From SPJN01 sp965229935 (GTDB lineage Bacteria; Pseudomonadota; Alphaproteobacteria; SPJN01), in assembly GCA_965229935.1 (NCBI GenBank), contig CBDDKB010000002.1, positions 1,240,001 through 1,304,000 on the forward strand: a stretch of DNA of 64,000 nt. The letters run 5' to 3'. Shown here in pieces: positions 28,024 to 35,470 of this stretch (positions are counted from its first letter, which is position 1; each line of letters starts with the position of its first letter). Both the position numbers and the translations under genes were made by a program. The notes below the pieces were generated by a model, which worked only from the letters and a program-made list of their open reading frames with translations, ran no database searches and had not been told where the DNA came from.

Positions 28024-28039
28024 GCACTATATGTTGTGT
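28024..28039. promoter_or_regulatory. NrdR-box-like site
   Basis: GCACTATATGTTGTGT matches 14 of 16 positions of the NrdR consensus. NrdR represses ribonucleotide reductase genes when dATP is high. Confidence 0.5.
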
Positions 28040-28166
28040 TTGATGGCAGTCAGAACCACATAATCATTGATTTGCGGCTCTACTTCCTTCAAATGACCGG
28101 AACATAATTCACTTTAACAAACAGAATTGGCCTGAAAATAAGCGATAAATATCAGGATGTTATGAA

Positions 28167-28186
28167 ATATCCACAGCTTATCCACA
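28167..28186 (+). promoter_or_regulatory. Two adjacent DnaA-box-like sites
   Basis: ATATCCACA (28167-28175, one mismatch) and TTATCCACA (28178-28186, perfect) lie in the same direction 11 bp apart, about 230 bp before nrdA. DnaA boxes at nrd promoters are known from E. coli nrdAB. Confidence 0.55.
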
Positions 28187-28240
28187 GGCATTAAGGGAAA
28201 AGGAGACAGTGACGGCATCGGTGGTTCGATTGGGTTTCGA

Positions 28241-28256
28241 CCACTATATATAGGGG
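28241..28256. promoter_or_regulatory. NrdR-box-like site (proximal)
   Basis: CCACTATATATAGGGG matches 13 of 16 consensus positions and lies 161 bp before nrdA, where the promoter is expected. It overlaps the right arm of a hairpin (28221-28244). Confidence 0.45.
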
Positions 28257-28338
28257 GGAATGCATGGAACCTAGTGAGTCCAACGCCGCCACACCCTCCT
28301 CTACCTGACGCCGTCCTCGCCCAATCCCTCACATAAAT

Positions 28339-28391
28339 GCGGGTTTTGACCGATACCCGCAATTTAGGAACCGCGAGCTGTCCGACAGCTC
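28339..28391 (+). promoter_or_regulatory. Two hairpins in the nrdA 5' leader
   Basis: GCGGGT-10-ACCCGC (28339-28360) and GAGCTGT-CCG-ACAGCTC (28375-28391) are perfect stems; the second ends 25 bases before the start codon, just upstream of the GAGGGG ribosome binding site. A further stem with one bulge, GTGGTTCGA/TCGACCAC, lies at 28221-28244. Confidence 0.45.
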
Positions 28392-28416
28392 CACACATGA
28401 CCGAGGGGAATAGAGC

Positions 28417-30417
28417 ATGAGCTCCGCATGGGATATGACAGGCACAGCCGCAAATGACGCAGCAGAGGCTGAGCTTCATCAAACCACAACAGATCCGGCA
28501 ATTATCGAAAATCGCGAGCGGGCACCGCAGTCAAAAGACGCGTTCCACCGCAGCAGCCCGGCCGCAGCACCGCTGCCCAAAACTGAACGTCTGCCGACAA
28601 AGCCCAAGGCGTTTAAAAAGCGGGCTGACTATGACATTCAGATTGATCGTACCCGTGACGACAATCTGACCGAGTTCGGCAAAGCCACATTAGAAGACCG
28701 CTATCTGCTTCCCGGTGAATCATATCAGGATCTGTTCGCCCGTGTCGCCTGCGCCTATTCAGATGACGGCGAACACGCCCAACGCATTTATGACTATATC
28801 TCTAATCTTTGGTTCATGCCTGCGACGCCCGTTCTGTCAAATGGTGGCGCGAGCCGTGGCCTGCCGATTTCATGCTTCCTGAATTCTGTCGATGACAATC
28901 TCGACGGCATTGTGAACACATGGAATGAAAATGTCTGGCTTGCCTCAAACGGCGGCGGCATCGGCACTTATTGGGGCGGCGTTCGGTCCATCGGCGAAAA
29001 GGTTGGCGGCTCAGGCGCAACAAGTGGGATCATCCCCTTCATCCGTGTCATGGACTCCCTCACCCTCGCAATTTCGCAAGGCTCTTTGCGGCGCGGGTCC
29101 GCAGCGGTTTACTTGGATGTTCATCATCCGGAAATCGAAGAGTTTCTTGAGATCCGCAAACCCTCAGGCGACTTTAATCGCAAGAGCCTGAACCTGCATC
29201 ATGCCCTGAACATCTCAGACGAGTTCATGGAATGCCTAAAGGACGACAAGCCCTTTGGCCTGCGCAGCCCAAAAACTGGTGAGATCATCCGCGAAGTGTC
29301 CGCCCGTGAAATCTGGCAGAAAATTCTGGAACACCGCCTGCAAACGGGTGAGCCTTACCTGATTTTCTCTGACACTGTGAACCGTCAGATGGCTGCGCAT
29401 CAACGCGCATTGGGCCTGAAAGTGTCCACCTCTAACCTGTGCTCAGAAATCATGCTGCACACAGGCCCCGACCATAAGGGTGAGGACCGGACAGCGGTTT
29501 GCTGCCTCAGCTCACTCAATGCAGAAAAATGGACTGAGTGGTCACAGGACGACGCGTTCCTAGAGGACGTCATGCGCTTCCTCGATAATGTTCTGCAGGA
29601 CTTTATTGACCGCGCCCCTGCCTCGATGGATCGCGCCATCTATTCAGCGATCCGCGAACGCAGCGTTGGGCTGGGCCTGATGGGCTTCCACTCCTTCTTG
29701 CAAAGCATGGGCGTTCCATTTGAAAGCGTCATGGCAAAAAGCTGGAACAGCCGCATGTTCAAGCATATCCGCGCCGGTGTTGATAAAGCGTCTATCGTTT
29801 TGGCGGAAGAACGCGGCTCATGCCAGGATGCAGAAGAAGTCGGCATGAAGGCACGCTTCTCTCACAAATTGGCCATTGCGCCGACCGCCTCAATCTCCAT
29901 CATTTGCGGTGGTGTGTCAGCCTGTATTGAACCGATCCCGGCCAATGTTTACACGCACAAAACCCTGTCTGGGTCTTGGACCGTGAAGAACCCGCACCTG
30001 ATCAAATTGCTCGAAGAAAAAGGCCTCAACACTGTTGAGACTTGGACCTCAATTCTTGAGCATGAAGGGTCGGTTCAGCATCTGGAGGGTCTGTCAGAAG
30101 ATGACAAGGCGACATTCCGCACAGCTTTCGAAATTGATCAACGCTGGGTCATTGAACTTGCCGCCGATCGCTCCCCCTATATCTGTCAGGGTCAGTCAAT
30201 CAACCTGTTCCTGCCTTCAGACATTGATAAGTGGGACCTGCACATGTTGCATTGGAAGGCATGGGAGTTGGGCGTGAAGAGCCTGTATTACTGCCGCTCA
30301 AAATCTGTGCAGCGTGCAGGCTTTGCCGGTCAAGCCAATAAAGAGGACGATGTCGCCGATATGGGCGGTTTTGAAATCGCGCAAACTGACTATGAAGAAT
30401 GTTTAAGCTGTCAGTGA
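28417..30417 (+). CDS. nrdA: Ribonucleotide reductase class Ia, alpha subunit
   Basis: 666 residues. Reduces ribonucleoside diphosphates with the NrdB radical. Active-site Cys153 is in ISCFLNSVDD; Asn340, Cys342 and Glu344 are in SNLCSEIML; the partner Cys is in AVCCLSSLN; the C-terminus ends ECLSCQ, the CxxC pair that takes electrons from thioredoxin or glutaredoxin. The first 70 residues are polar, Ala/Pro-rich and too short and unlike an ATP-cone, so the overall-activity site seems missing. Start ATG follows GAGGGGAATAGAGC. Followed by its own terminator; nrdB is 1.25 kb downstream. Confidence 0.96.
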   Translation: MSSAWDMTGTAANDAAEAELHQTTTDPAIIENRERAPQSKDAFHRSSPAAAPLPKTERLPTKPKAFKKRADYDIQIDRTRDDNLTEFGKATLEDRYLLPGESYQDLFARVACAYSDDGEHAQRIYDYISNLWFMPATPVLSNGGASRGLPISCFLNSVDDNLDGIVNTWNENVWLASNGGGIGTYWGGVRSIGEKVGGSGATSGIIPFIRVMDSLTLAISQGSLRRGSAAVYLDVHHPEIEEFLEIRKPSGDFNRKSLNLHHALNISDEFMECLKDDKPFGLRSPKTGEIIREVSAREIWQKILEHRLQTGEPYLIFSDTVNRQMAAHQRALGLKVSTSNLCSEIMLHTGPDHKGEDRTAVCCLSSLNAEKWTEWSQDDAFLEDVMRFLDNVLQDFIDRAPASMDRAIYSAIRERSVGLGLMGFHSFLQSMGVPFESVMAKSWNSRMFKHIRAGVDKASIVLAEERGSCQDAEEVGMKARFSHKLAIAPTASISIICGGVSACIEPIPANVYTHKTLSGSWTVKNPHLIKLLEEKGLNTVETWTSILEHEGSVQHLEGLSEDDKATFRTAFEIDQRWVIELAADRSPYICQGQSINLFLPSDIDKWDLHMLHWKAWELGVKSLYYCRSKSVQRAGFAGQANKEDDVADMGGFEIAQTDYEECLSCQ

Positions 30418-30443
30418 TCTTTATTCGATCAGTGACTGACAAC

Positions 30444-30472
30444 AAAGGGCGGCAGCAGTGTCGCCCTTTTTT
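30444..30472 (+). terminator. Rho-independent terminator of nrdA
   Basis: AAAGGGCG (30444-30451) pairs with CGCCCTTT (30462-30469), then TTT. It lies 27 bp after the nrdA stop, so nrdA and nrdB are probably separate transcripts. Confidence 0.88.
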
Positions 30473-30501
30473 ATCGCCGCCGCATCGCGGATAAATTGGG
30501 G

Positions 30502-30738
30502 ATGACTATGTTTCGCTATTTTTTCTTGGGTATCTTATTCGCAGCTTGGGCAGGCCTGTTCGTCACCCAAAGCGCTGTTATTGTGAATTGGAAAACAACT
30601 GAAAACAGTGTGGGCATTCCCAGGCTGACTTGCACCTATTTCACCGGACTTGGCCTGATCGAAAAAACCTATGTGAAAACGGATTTGAGCATGGTGGGCC
30701 GCGAAACCTGCCCAAACTTTATTTCCACGGCTGAGTAG
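30502..30738 (+). CDS. YobH-like small exported/membrane protein
   Basis: 78 residues from ATG 30502 (an in-frame TTG lies 6 bases earlier, another ATG 6 bases later). One N-terminal hydrophobic segment (about 3-23) could be a signal anchor. The rest, LTCTYFTGLGLIEKTYVKTDLSM...GRETCPNF, resembles E. coli YobH in its spacing of two cysteines, CTYxT and CP. Function unknown. It sits between nrdA and nrdB, separated from nrdA by a terminator. Confidence 0.6.
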   Translation: MTMFRYFFLGILFAAWAGLFVTQSAVIVNWKTTENSVGIPRLTCTYFTGLGLIEKTYVKTDLSMVGRETCPNFISTAE

Positions 30739-30784
30739 GTTTAACATACAAAATCGGATTGTTGTGTTCTTTGGGGGAATAAGA

Positions 30785-31402
30785 ATGCCAGATCAATCAG
30801 TCGTAGAACCAAGCGCTGAAGGGCGCAAATTTCAATTGGGCACAAAAGGCTGGCTCGTAACATTACCTTTAATGATCTTCGTTCAATCATTTGCAATTTG
30901 GGGAACAACGGCCTATTTAACCGGAGTGCTATCCCCCGAGCCAACGGATAAATACTACATTGAACAGGTAATATTGATTTGTTGCGCCTTTGTTATCACA
31001 GCAGCGGCGCCTCTTTTTACCCTTTCAATCATTAGGTTACTGCGTAATCACAGATGTATGTTTGAGATTACTCCAGACGGTGTAATTGACCACATGGCTT
31101 CTGACAAGTTGGTACCTTGGGAGGCTATTACAAATGTTCGCTCAAGATCTATTCATCGAACAACAGTGCTTATCTTTGATTTAGTACAAAGCCCTTTTGA
31201 AGAAACTAATCGGTCAATCTTTGCCAAATTAATAAATCGCCAGATTACCAAAAAGGGTTCCATTGAAATGTCCGTAAATATTGACCCACTACGTGGGAAG
31301 AATGATGACATTATCATTTTTGCGACCGCCATGTTCTTGGCCAAACATAATCTGTCTGCACGCGAGTCCTCTGCAAACACGATCAGCGCAGAGCAAAACT
31401 AG
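30785..31402 (+). CDS. Hypothetical two-helix membrane protein
   Basis: 205 residues from ATG 30785, with GGGGGA 7 bases upstream; a GTG at 30764 is an in-frame alternative. Two membrane segments (about 22-45 and 62-85) are followed by a cytoplasmic domain (MFEITPDGVIDHMASDKLVPWEAITNV, later GSIEMSVNIDPLRGKNDDIIIFATAMFL), a layout like the STM3941/YcxB-type PH-like membrane proteins. Bases are visibly AT-richer than in the neighbouring nrd genes, with codons such as TTA, ATA and AAT, so recent acquisition is possible. Function unknown. Confidence 0.65.
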   Translation: MPDQSVVEPSAEGRKFQLGTKGWLVTLPLMIFVQSFAIWGTTAYLTGVLSPEPTDKYYIEQVILICCAFVITAAAPLFTLSIIRLLRNHRCMFEITPDGVIDHMASDKLVPWEAITNVRSRSIHRTTVLIFDLVQSPFEETNRSIFAKLINRQITKKGSIEMSVNIDPLRGKNDDIIIFATAMFLAKHNLSARESSANTISAEQN

Positions 31403-31666
31403 CAAAATATAGTGTCGTTTTCAGCAAATCTTGTGATTTTCCCCTACTCCACCCCAACATCTTGTGCTATATTATGAGTCTTGGTGGGGCTGCGGCCTCA
31501 CACGCGCAACGAACCGTTGGTTCAAGGCGCATAAGGGGACCATCGCTAAACAGCATTCCGCATCTGGCAGGAGGTTTTTCTGTCATGGGGACAGCTTTGC
31601 GCCCGGCTCCCTGTCCAACATAACACGCGATAAGGCGACAGCGACACATGAACGTGGGAGCGAAAA
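31403..31666 (+). promoter_or_regulatory. nrdB promoter and long structured leader
   Basis: 264 bp without a gene. A NrdR-like site spans 31400-31415 (12 of 16 consensus positions, ending ATATAGTGT) and a weaker one 31464-31479 (10 of 16). Small perfect stems follow: GAACC-GTT-GGTTC (31511-31523) and CTGTC-5-GACAG (31580-31594). These suggest that nrdB has its own promoter and a folded 5' leader. Confidence 0.4.
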
Positions 31667-32734
31667 ATGGCTGATGCAATTGGGGATCTGTTTGAAAGCA
31701 AAGAACTGCCGGGGCTGATGACCCCCAGCCATTCCTATAAGCCGTTCCGCTACCCTTGGGCGTTTGAATTCTGGCAGCGCCAACAACAAATTCACTGGAT
31801 GCCTGAAGAAGTGCCCTTGGGCGAAGATTGTAAAGATTGGGCGGTCAAGCTGGATGATGGCGAACGCAATCTGTTGACGCAGATTTTCCGTTTCTTCACC
31901 CAGTCTGATGTGGAAGTGAACGACAATTACATGGAACGCTATTCCCGTGTGTTCAAACCCACTGAAATCAAGATGATGCTGGCAGCGTTCTCGAACATCG
32001 AAACAGTGCATATCGCCGCCTACGCCCTTCTGTTGGAAACCATCGGCATGCCCGATAGCGAGTTTACAGCCTTCCTTGAATATGAGGAGCTGGCCGCAAA
32101 GCACGCCTATATGCAGGAATTTGGCGTCGACTCTCATGCCGATATTGCCCGCACGCTCGCCATGTTCGGCGGTTTTACCGAAGGGCTGCAACTTTTCGCC
32201 AGCTTTGCCATGCTGCTGAACTTCCCGCGCCACAACAAAATGCGCGGCATGGGCCAAATCGTTAGCTGGTCTGTGCGTGATGAAAGCCTGCACTGTGAAG
32301 GCATGATCAAAATGTTCCATACCTTCACCAAGGAAACCGGCTGCCTGACACAAGCTGTAAAAGACGATATCGTCGATTGCTGTAAAACCGTTGTCAGCCT
32401 TGAAGATCGGTTTATCGACCTTGCGTTTGAAATGGGCCCGGTTCAGGGCATGACACCGGACGACATCAAACAATATATCCGCTATATCGCTGACTGGCGG
32501 TTAAGCCAGCTTGGCCTACCCAAGGTCTATGAAATCGGCGCCCATCCCCTGCCATGGTTGACCGAAATCCTGAACGGGGTGGAGCATGCCAACTTCTTTG
32601 AGCAGCGCGCCACGGAATATTCCAAGGGTGCCACAAAGGGTAAATGGCACGGTGATGACGGGGTTTGGGCCAGCTTTGACAATTTCGTGTCAAAACAACA
32701 GGCGGGCGAAGGCAGCACAGATCTGCTGAATTAG
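31667..32734 (+). CDS. nrdB: Ribonucleotide reductase class Ia, beta subunit
   Basis: 355 residues. It houses the diiron-tyrosyl radical cofactor. Ligands by pattern: Asp81 (TQSDVEVND), Glu112 and His115 (SNIETVHIAAY), a Glu in GGFTEGLQLFASFA, and Glu and His in SVRDESLHCEGM; Tyr119 is in the radical position, so this is a conventional tyrosyl-radical protein. There is no N-terminal ATP-cone, as found in some class I beta subunits. The C-terminus (DNFVSKQQAGEGSTDLLN) would bind NrdA. Starts after GGGAGCGAAAA. Confidence 0.96.
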   Translation: MADAIGDLFESKELPGLMTPSHSYKPFRYPWAFEFWQRQQQIHWMPEEVPLGEDCKDWAVKLDDGERNLLTQIFRFFTQSDVEVNDNYMERYSRVFKPTEIKMMLAAFSNIETVHIAAYALLLETIGMPDSEFTAFLEYEELAAKHAYMQEFGVDSHADIARTLAMFGGFTEGLQLFASFAMLLNFPRHNKMRGMGQIVSWSVRDESLHCEGMIKMFHTFTKETGCLTQAVKDDIVDCCKTVVSLEDRFIDLAFEMGPVQGMTPDDIKQYIRYIADWRLSQLGLPKVYEIGAHPLPWLTEILNGVEHANFFEQRATEYSKGATKGKWHGDDGVWASFDNFVSKQQAGEGSTDLLN

Positions 32735-32757
32735 ACCCAAACCAGCACAATCAAGTC

Positions 32758-32788
32758 AAAGGGGGCCGTTTCTGGCCCCTTTTATTTT
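32758..32788 (+). terminator. Rho-independent terminator of nrdB
   Basis: GGGGCC (32762-32767) pairs with GGCCCC (32774-32779), extended by flanking A and T runs; followed by TTTTATTTT. It lies 25 bp after nrdB. Confidence 0.85.
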
Positions 32789-32814
32789 GGCGCAACAAGC
32801 ATTATATAAGCCTT

Positions 32815-33140
32815 GTCGGGAAACCGACTATGGCGATAAACGCGCTTCGTAATAAGCGGATCGGACCCGGGGGCAGTACCCGGCGCCTCCACCATTTCTA
32901 GACCGGATTTGATGCGAACGGAAATGGGGGCGAAACAGGATCGACGGACGTGTAAAAGTTGTTGGCGTCGCTCGGCATGGTTCCGCCGTTATCGGGCCAT
33001 TTTAGTAGTTGCAAACGACAACTATGCGGAAGCTGCTATCGCTGCGTAATGCGGTGATACACTTCATCTAAACTCCTAGTCAGTTCGCATTGGCTAGGCG
33101 GGGTCCGCAGGCACCTGGCAACAGAAGCCTGCACTTTTTT
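32815..33140 (+). ncRNA. ssrA: Transfer-messenger RNA, circularly permuted two-piece form
   Basis: The acceptor piece comes first and ends CGCCTCC-ACCA at 32894. After a 31-base spacer the coding piece starts GGGGGCGAAACAGGATCGACGG at 32926; GGGGGCG pairs with CGCCTCC (7 bp, one G-U). The tag frame is 33011-33049 and encodes ANDNYAEAAIAA followed by TAA. The coding piece ends in a stem GCAGGC/GCCTGC followed by TTTTTT at 33135-33140, which also serves as terminator. This permuted arrangement is characteristic of alphaproteobacteria. It rescues stalled ribosomes with SmpB. The 5' boundary is approximate. Confidence 0.93.
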
Positions 33141-33193
33141 GTTTCCTCAAATGCGTAGCACGGCTTTCGTGGCCCATAAGCGGGTAACCGACA
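33138..33193 (+). repeat. Repeat unit, copy 1 (downstream of ssrA)
   Basis: A 56 bp unit beginning TTTGTTTCCTCAAATGCG that recurs at 33244-33299 with five mismatches. Copy 1 is also part of a larger palindrome: TTTCCTCAAATG (33142-33153) is the exact inverse of CATTTGAGGAAA (33192-33203). The unit starts in the T run of the ssrA terminator. Confidence 0.75.
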
Positions 33194-33243
33194 TTTGAGG
33201 AAATGTTTTACCGCTACCCGTTCCGCTTCGCTGAAATGCGTTA

Positions 33244-33299
33244 TTTGTTTCCTCAAATGCGAAGCTCGGCTTTCCTGGCCCATAAGCGGGCAACCGAAA
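33244..33299 (+). repeat. Repeat unit, copy 2
   Basis: 56 bp, 51 of them identical to copy 1, displaced by 106 bp. Its right terminal inverted repeat is degenerate (ATCAGGGGAATG in place of CATTTGAGGAAA). The DNA between the copies (33204-33243) is unrelated to either. Possibly a small non-autonomous or REP-like element. Confidence 0.7.
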
Positions 33300-33393
33300 T
33301 CAGGGGAATGACCCTCCTAACCTAAACGCACTATTGGCATCACCTGCCAAAAGCGTAGTCTGGCTGGAAAGACGACAGACACAGGATAGCGCC

Positions 33394-33789
33394 ATGACAC
33401 CGCCACGCCCGACACGCAAACGCTATATCACCACTGGATTGATCACCTTTGCCCTGTCGCCCATTTTGGCAGTGGTCCCCTATTTGATCCTGCTGCCTTT
33501 CGGCGGTCCGGCAGCAGGCCTGACCATCACAATGTTTGCGGCGTCTGCTGCGGCTGGCTATCCAATCAGCGTGATCAGCACGCTTGCCATGTCTTACGTC
33601 GCCTCACGCCATTTTGAACGGGCAAGTGGGTGGAGCAAGAAGCGCACCGCCTTTATCGCTGCCTGCGCCGGATTTTTAATTGTGGGTACTTTGTCGGCCA
33701 TTGTCGGCAATCCCCTAATGGGGCTTGTCGCCATCCCCCCAGCAATCATTATCGCCCTATTTTATCGCTGGCTGTTGCTGCGCGATTAA
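33394..33789 (+). CDS. Small hypothetical membrane protein
   Basis: 131 residues from ATG 33394, with AGGA 8 bases before it; a longer in-frame reading from 33334 has no such site. Four hydrophobic segments lie near residues 14-32, 36-60, 80-97 and 102-124. No family motif recognised. It stands alone between the ssrA repeats and the convergent porin gene. Confidence 0.7.
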   Translation: MTPPRPTRKRYITTGLITFALSPILAVVPYLILLPFGGPAAGLTITMFAASAAAGYPISVISTLAMSYVASRHFERASGWSKKRTAFIAACAGFLIVGTLSAIVGNPLMGLVAIPPAIIIALFYRWLLLRD

Positions 33790-33799
33790 TTCTTCACAA

Positions 33800-33842
33800 A
33801 CACAAACGAAAATGCCCTCCGCATGGGCATGCGAAGGGCATT
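33800..33842 (-). terminator. Rho-independent terminator of the porin gene
   Basis: 33811-33824 pairs with 33829-33842 (AATGCCCTCCGCAT / ATGCGAAGGGCATT, 14 bp with one mismatch, 4-base loop). The minus strand continues TTTTCGTTTGTGTTTG. It lies between the convergent membrane protein and porin genes. Confidence 0.85.
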
Positions 33843-33911
33843 CTGGTGAGGGTTTGTGCCACCCCGCCGATACGCAGGCAGGGTGACCCAAATTTTATCG
33901 GTTAAACCGAT

Positions 33912-35099
33912 TTAGAGTTTGACCTTGCCACCGAAGGTGATTGAGTCAATGTCTTCGAAAGCAGTGTTTGCTGCATTTTCAGCTTCATAACGACGCCAGC
34001 CAAGGTACAGCTCTGAATTCAGGGCTTTCACTTTCTGGACTACGCCAAGGCCCATGATGGTACCTTCATTGCCACGTGTGTTATTGAAGTCGTCTGACCA
34101 AGCATATTCTGCAGCGAATGAGGTTTTGCCCCAGTCACACAGTTCTTTTGTCTGGTAACCAAGCTTGGTGTAGTAAACGTCTGAGTCGACATCCGTTGAA
34201 AGCGGCAAGTCCTGCTGTTCCCAAGCGGCTGTAAAGTTGATGCCACCAGGTGCAACGACTGAGACGGACAGGTCGGTCACATCTTTGTCTTTCGTTCCGC
34301 CGTGGTTCCAGGCATGGGCTGCAGCAGCCTTAACTTTTACGCCACCAACTTCGCCAGCATAACGCAGCGCGATGTCATACAGATATTCGTCGGGAGTAAC
34401 CGCACCACCACCAACAGCAGTATTGGTGTTATTGTTGGCGCCTTGTTCCCAACCATATGCTGCAGCGACGGAGAAGCCATTGAAGCTTTCGGTATCGAAA
34501 CGGATGCGGCGCTGACGTGAATGGCCATCTTCAACTTTGATGAAATCTTCGATCTGGGCGCCATTGCGAACGCCGCCTACGACGAAGTTCACGTCTTCCA
34601 GATGGGCGTCAACATTGGCATAACCAAGTGCTTTTGTGCCTGACAGATCTGATTCTGCTGAGCCGTTTGAGGCCATGTCGCCAAGACCCATTGAGATCTT
34701 ACCGAAGCCTTTGCGTGTCAGCCAGAATTCCAACTTACGCATGTCGGGGGTTGAGCTAACGCCTGCTGATGCGTCGTTGAATTCAATCTTGTCAGAAGCG
34801 CTTTGCTCGAACTGGAATTCAACCTTTGCGCCACCTGACCAATTTTCATCGATCTTGCCTTTGGCTTTCAGGCCAAGACGCTCAGATGAGGCATCGTTCA
34901 TTGCGAAGAAGATCTCTGAATCAAGACCATCATCAATGTAAATCATTGCGGGGTTCACTTGGGCGTAAAGGGTAACTTTCAACTTACCTTTTGAGCCTGT
35001 GTGTGAGTATGAGTTCAATACAGCGTCGTCGCCGGCGAAGGCCGGGGCAGCGACGGTACCGGCCAGCAGAGCAGCCGTAATAACACGTGTCAGTTTCAT
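33912..35099 (-). CDS. Porin (general, 16-stranded type)
   Basis: 395 residues from ATG 35099 (MKLTRVITAALLAGTVAAPAFA, signal peptide cleaved after AFA at 22), AAGGA 10 bases upstream; a longer reading to 35147 lacks support. Mature protein is acidic and beta-rich with periodic strands (KLKVTLYAQVNPAMIYID, KLEFWLTRKGFGKISMGLGD, DSITFGGKVKL at the end), as in alphaproteobacterial porins of the Omp_C/PorB type. It forms a passive pore in the outer membrane. A conserved loop SNGSAESDLSG follows the strand with SMGLGD. Own terminator. Confidence 0.88.
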   Translation of the reverse strand: MKLTRVITAALLAGTVAAPAFAGDDAVLNSYSHTGSKGKLKVTLYAQVNPAMIYIDDGLDSEIFFAMNDASSERLGLKAKGKIDENWSGGAKVEFQFEQSASDKIEFNDASAGVSSTPDMRKLEFWLTRKGFGKISMGLGDMASNGSAESDLSGTKALGYANVDAHLEDVNFVVGGVRNGAQIEDFIKVEDGHSRQRRIRFDTESFNGFSVAAAYGWEQGANNNTNTAVGGGAVTPDEYLYDIALRYAGEVGGVKVKAAAAHAWNHGGTKDKDVTDLSVSVVAPGGINFTAAWEQQDLPLSTDVDSDVYYTKLGYQTKELCDWGKTSFAAEYAWSDDFNNTRGNEGTIMGLGVVQKVKALNSELYLGWRRYEAENAANTAFEDIDSITFGGKVKL

Positions 35100-35470
35100 T
35101 AATTTATCTTCCTTAAGGGAGAACCGATAGCAGTGCGGAGGTAACACCCATATATTTCAGTTCTGTGACAGGTGTTGCCCTCTCGCCTCAGTGCTTTTAG
35201 GGCCAGATCAAATTTATTGCAAGTAATTCGCAATATCATAAAATTGATTGGTTTCGGAGGCCTACGCTTATGTGAGCCGTGTAATTTTCTAATACTTACA
35301 ACGACTTACAAAATACAAAGGCAGGCTAGGTCAGAGTTGCAGTTAAGTCACAGGACAGGAAAAGAAAATCAAAGCAGGTCCGAAAACAAAACAATGCCCA
35401 ACAAAAATGCTGCCCCCGCAAGGCGGGAGCAGCACAAATTCATAGTCTAATTCAGTTTGATTCGGCGTGG
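35100..35470. other. Intergenic region between porin and acyl-CoA dehydrogenase
   Basis: 371 bp, AT-rich on the left, holding the porin promoter and 5' leader and the acyl-CoA dehydrogenase terminator at the right end. An open frame at 35172-35450 has no ribosome binding site and no protein-like composition. Nothing else seen. Confidence 0.6.
35403..35434 (-). terminator. Rho-independent terminator of the acyl-CoA dehydrogenase gene
   Basis: 35408-35419 pairs with 35423-35434 (TGCTGCCCCCGC / GCGGGAGCAGCA, 12 bp with one mismatch, 3-base loop), followed on the minus strand by TTTTTGTT. Confidence 0.85.

Larger units (their letters stand above)
27420..28416. other. Long non-coding region before nrdA
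   Basis: Nearly 1 kb without a credible gene. It holds the promoter of the beta-barrel gene on the left and, toward nrdA, three NrdR-box-like sites, three DnaA-box-like sites, an 8 bp inverted repeat (GTCAAGCC 27962-27969 with GGCTTGAC 27999-28006) around one DnaA box, and three hairpins in the last 200 bp. AT-rich patches are frequent. The short open frames in it lack ribosome binding sites and composition of genes. Confidence 0.7.

Noticed and set aside
27420..28416. Chromosomal replication origin
   Set aside because: DnaA boxes are present, but dnaA, parAB, hemE or other usual alphaproteobacterial origin neighbours are not; promoter control of nrdA is the simpler view. Left open in the findings.
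31583..32473. 296-codon open frame antisense to nrdB
   Set aside because: It lies entirely opposite the conserved nrdB frame and its leader; it is a shadow of nrdB codon bias.
33138..33299. CRISPR-like repeat pair
   Set aside because: Only two copies, with five mismatches, a single 50 bp interval and no cas genes; a palindromic element explains it better.
35172..35450. 92-codon open frame between porin and acyl-CoA dehydrogenase
   Set aside because: No ribosome binding site, unlikely composition, and it covers the dehydrogenase terminator.
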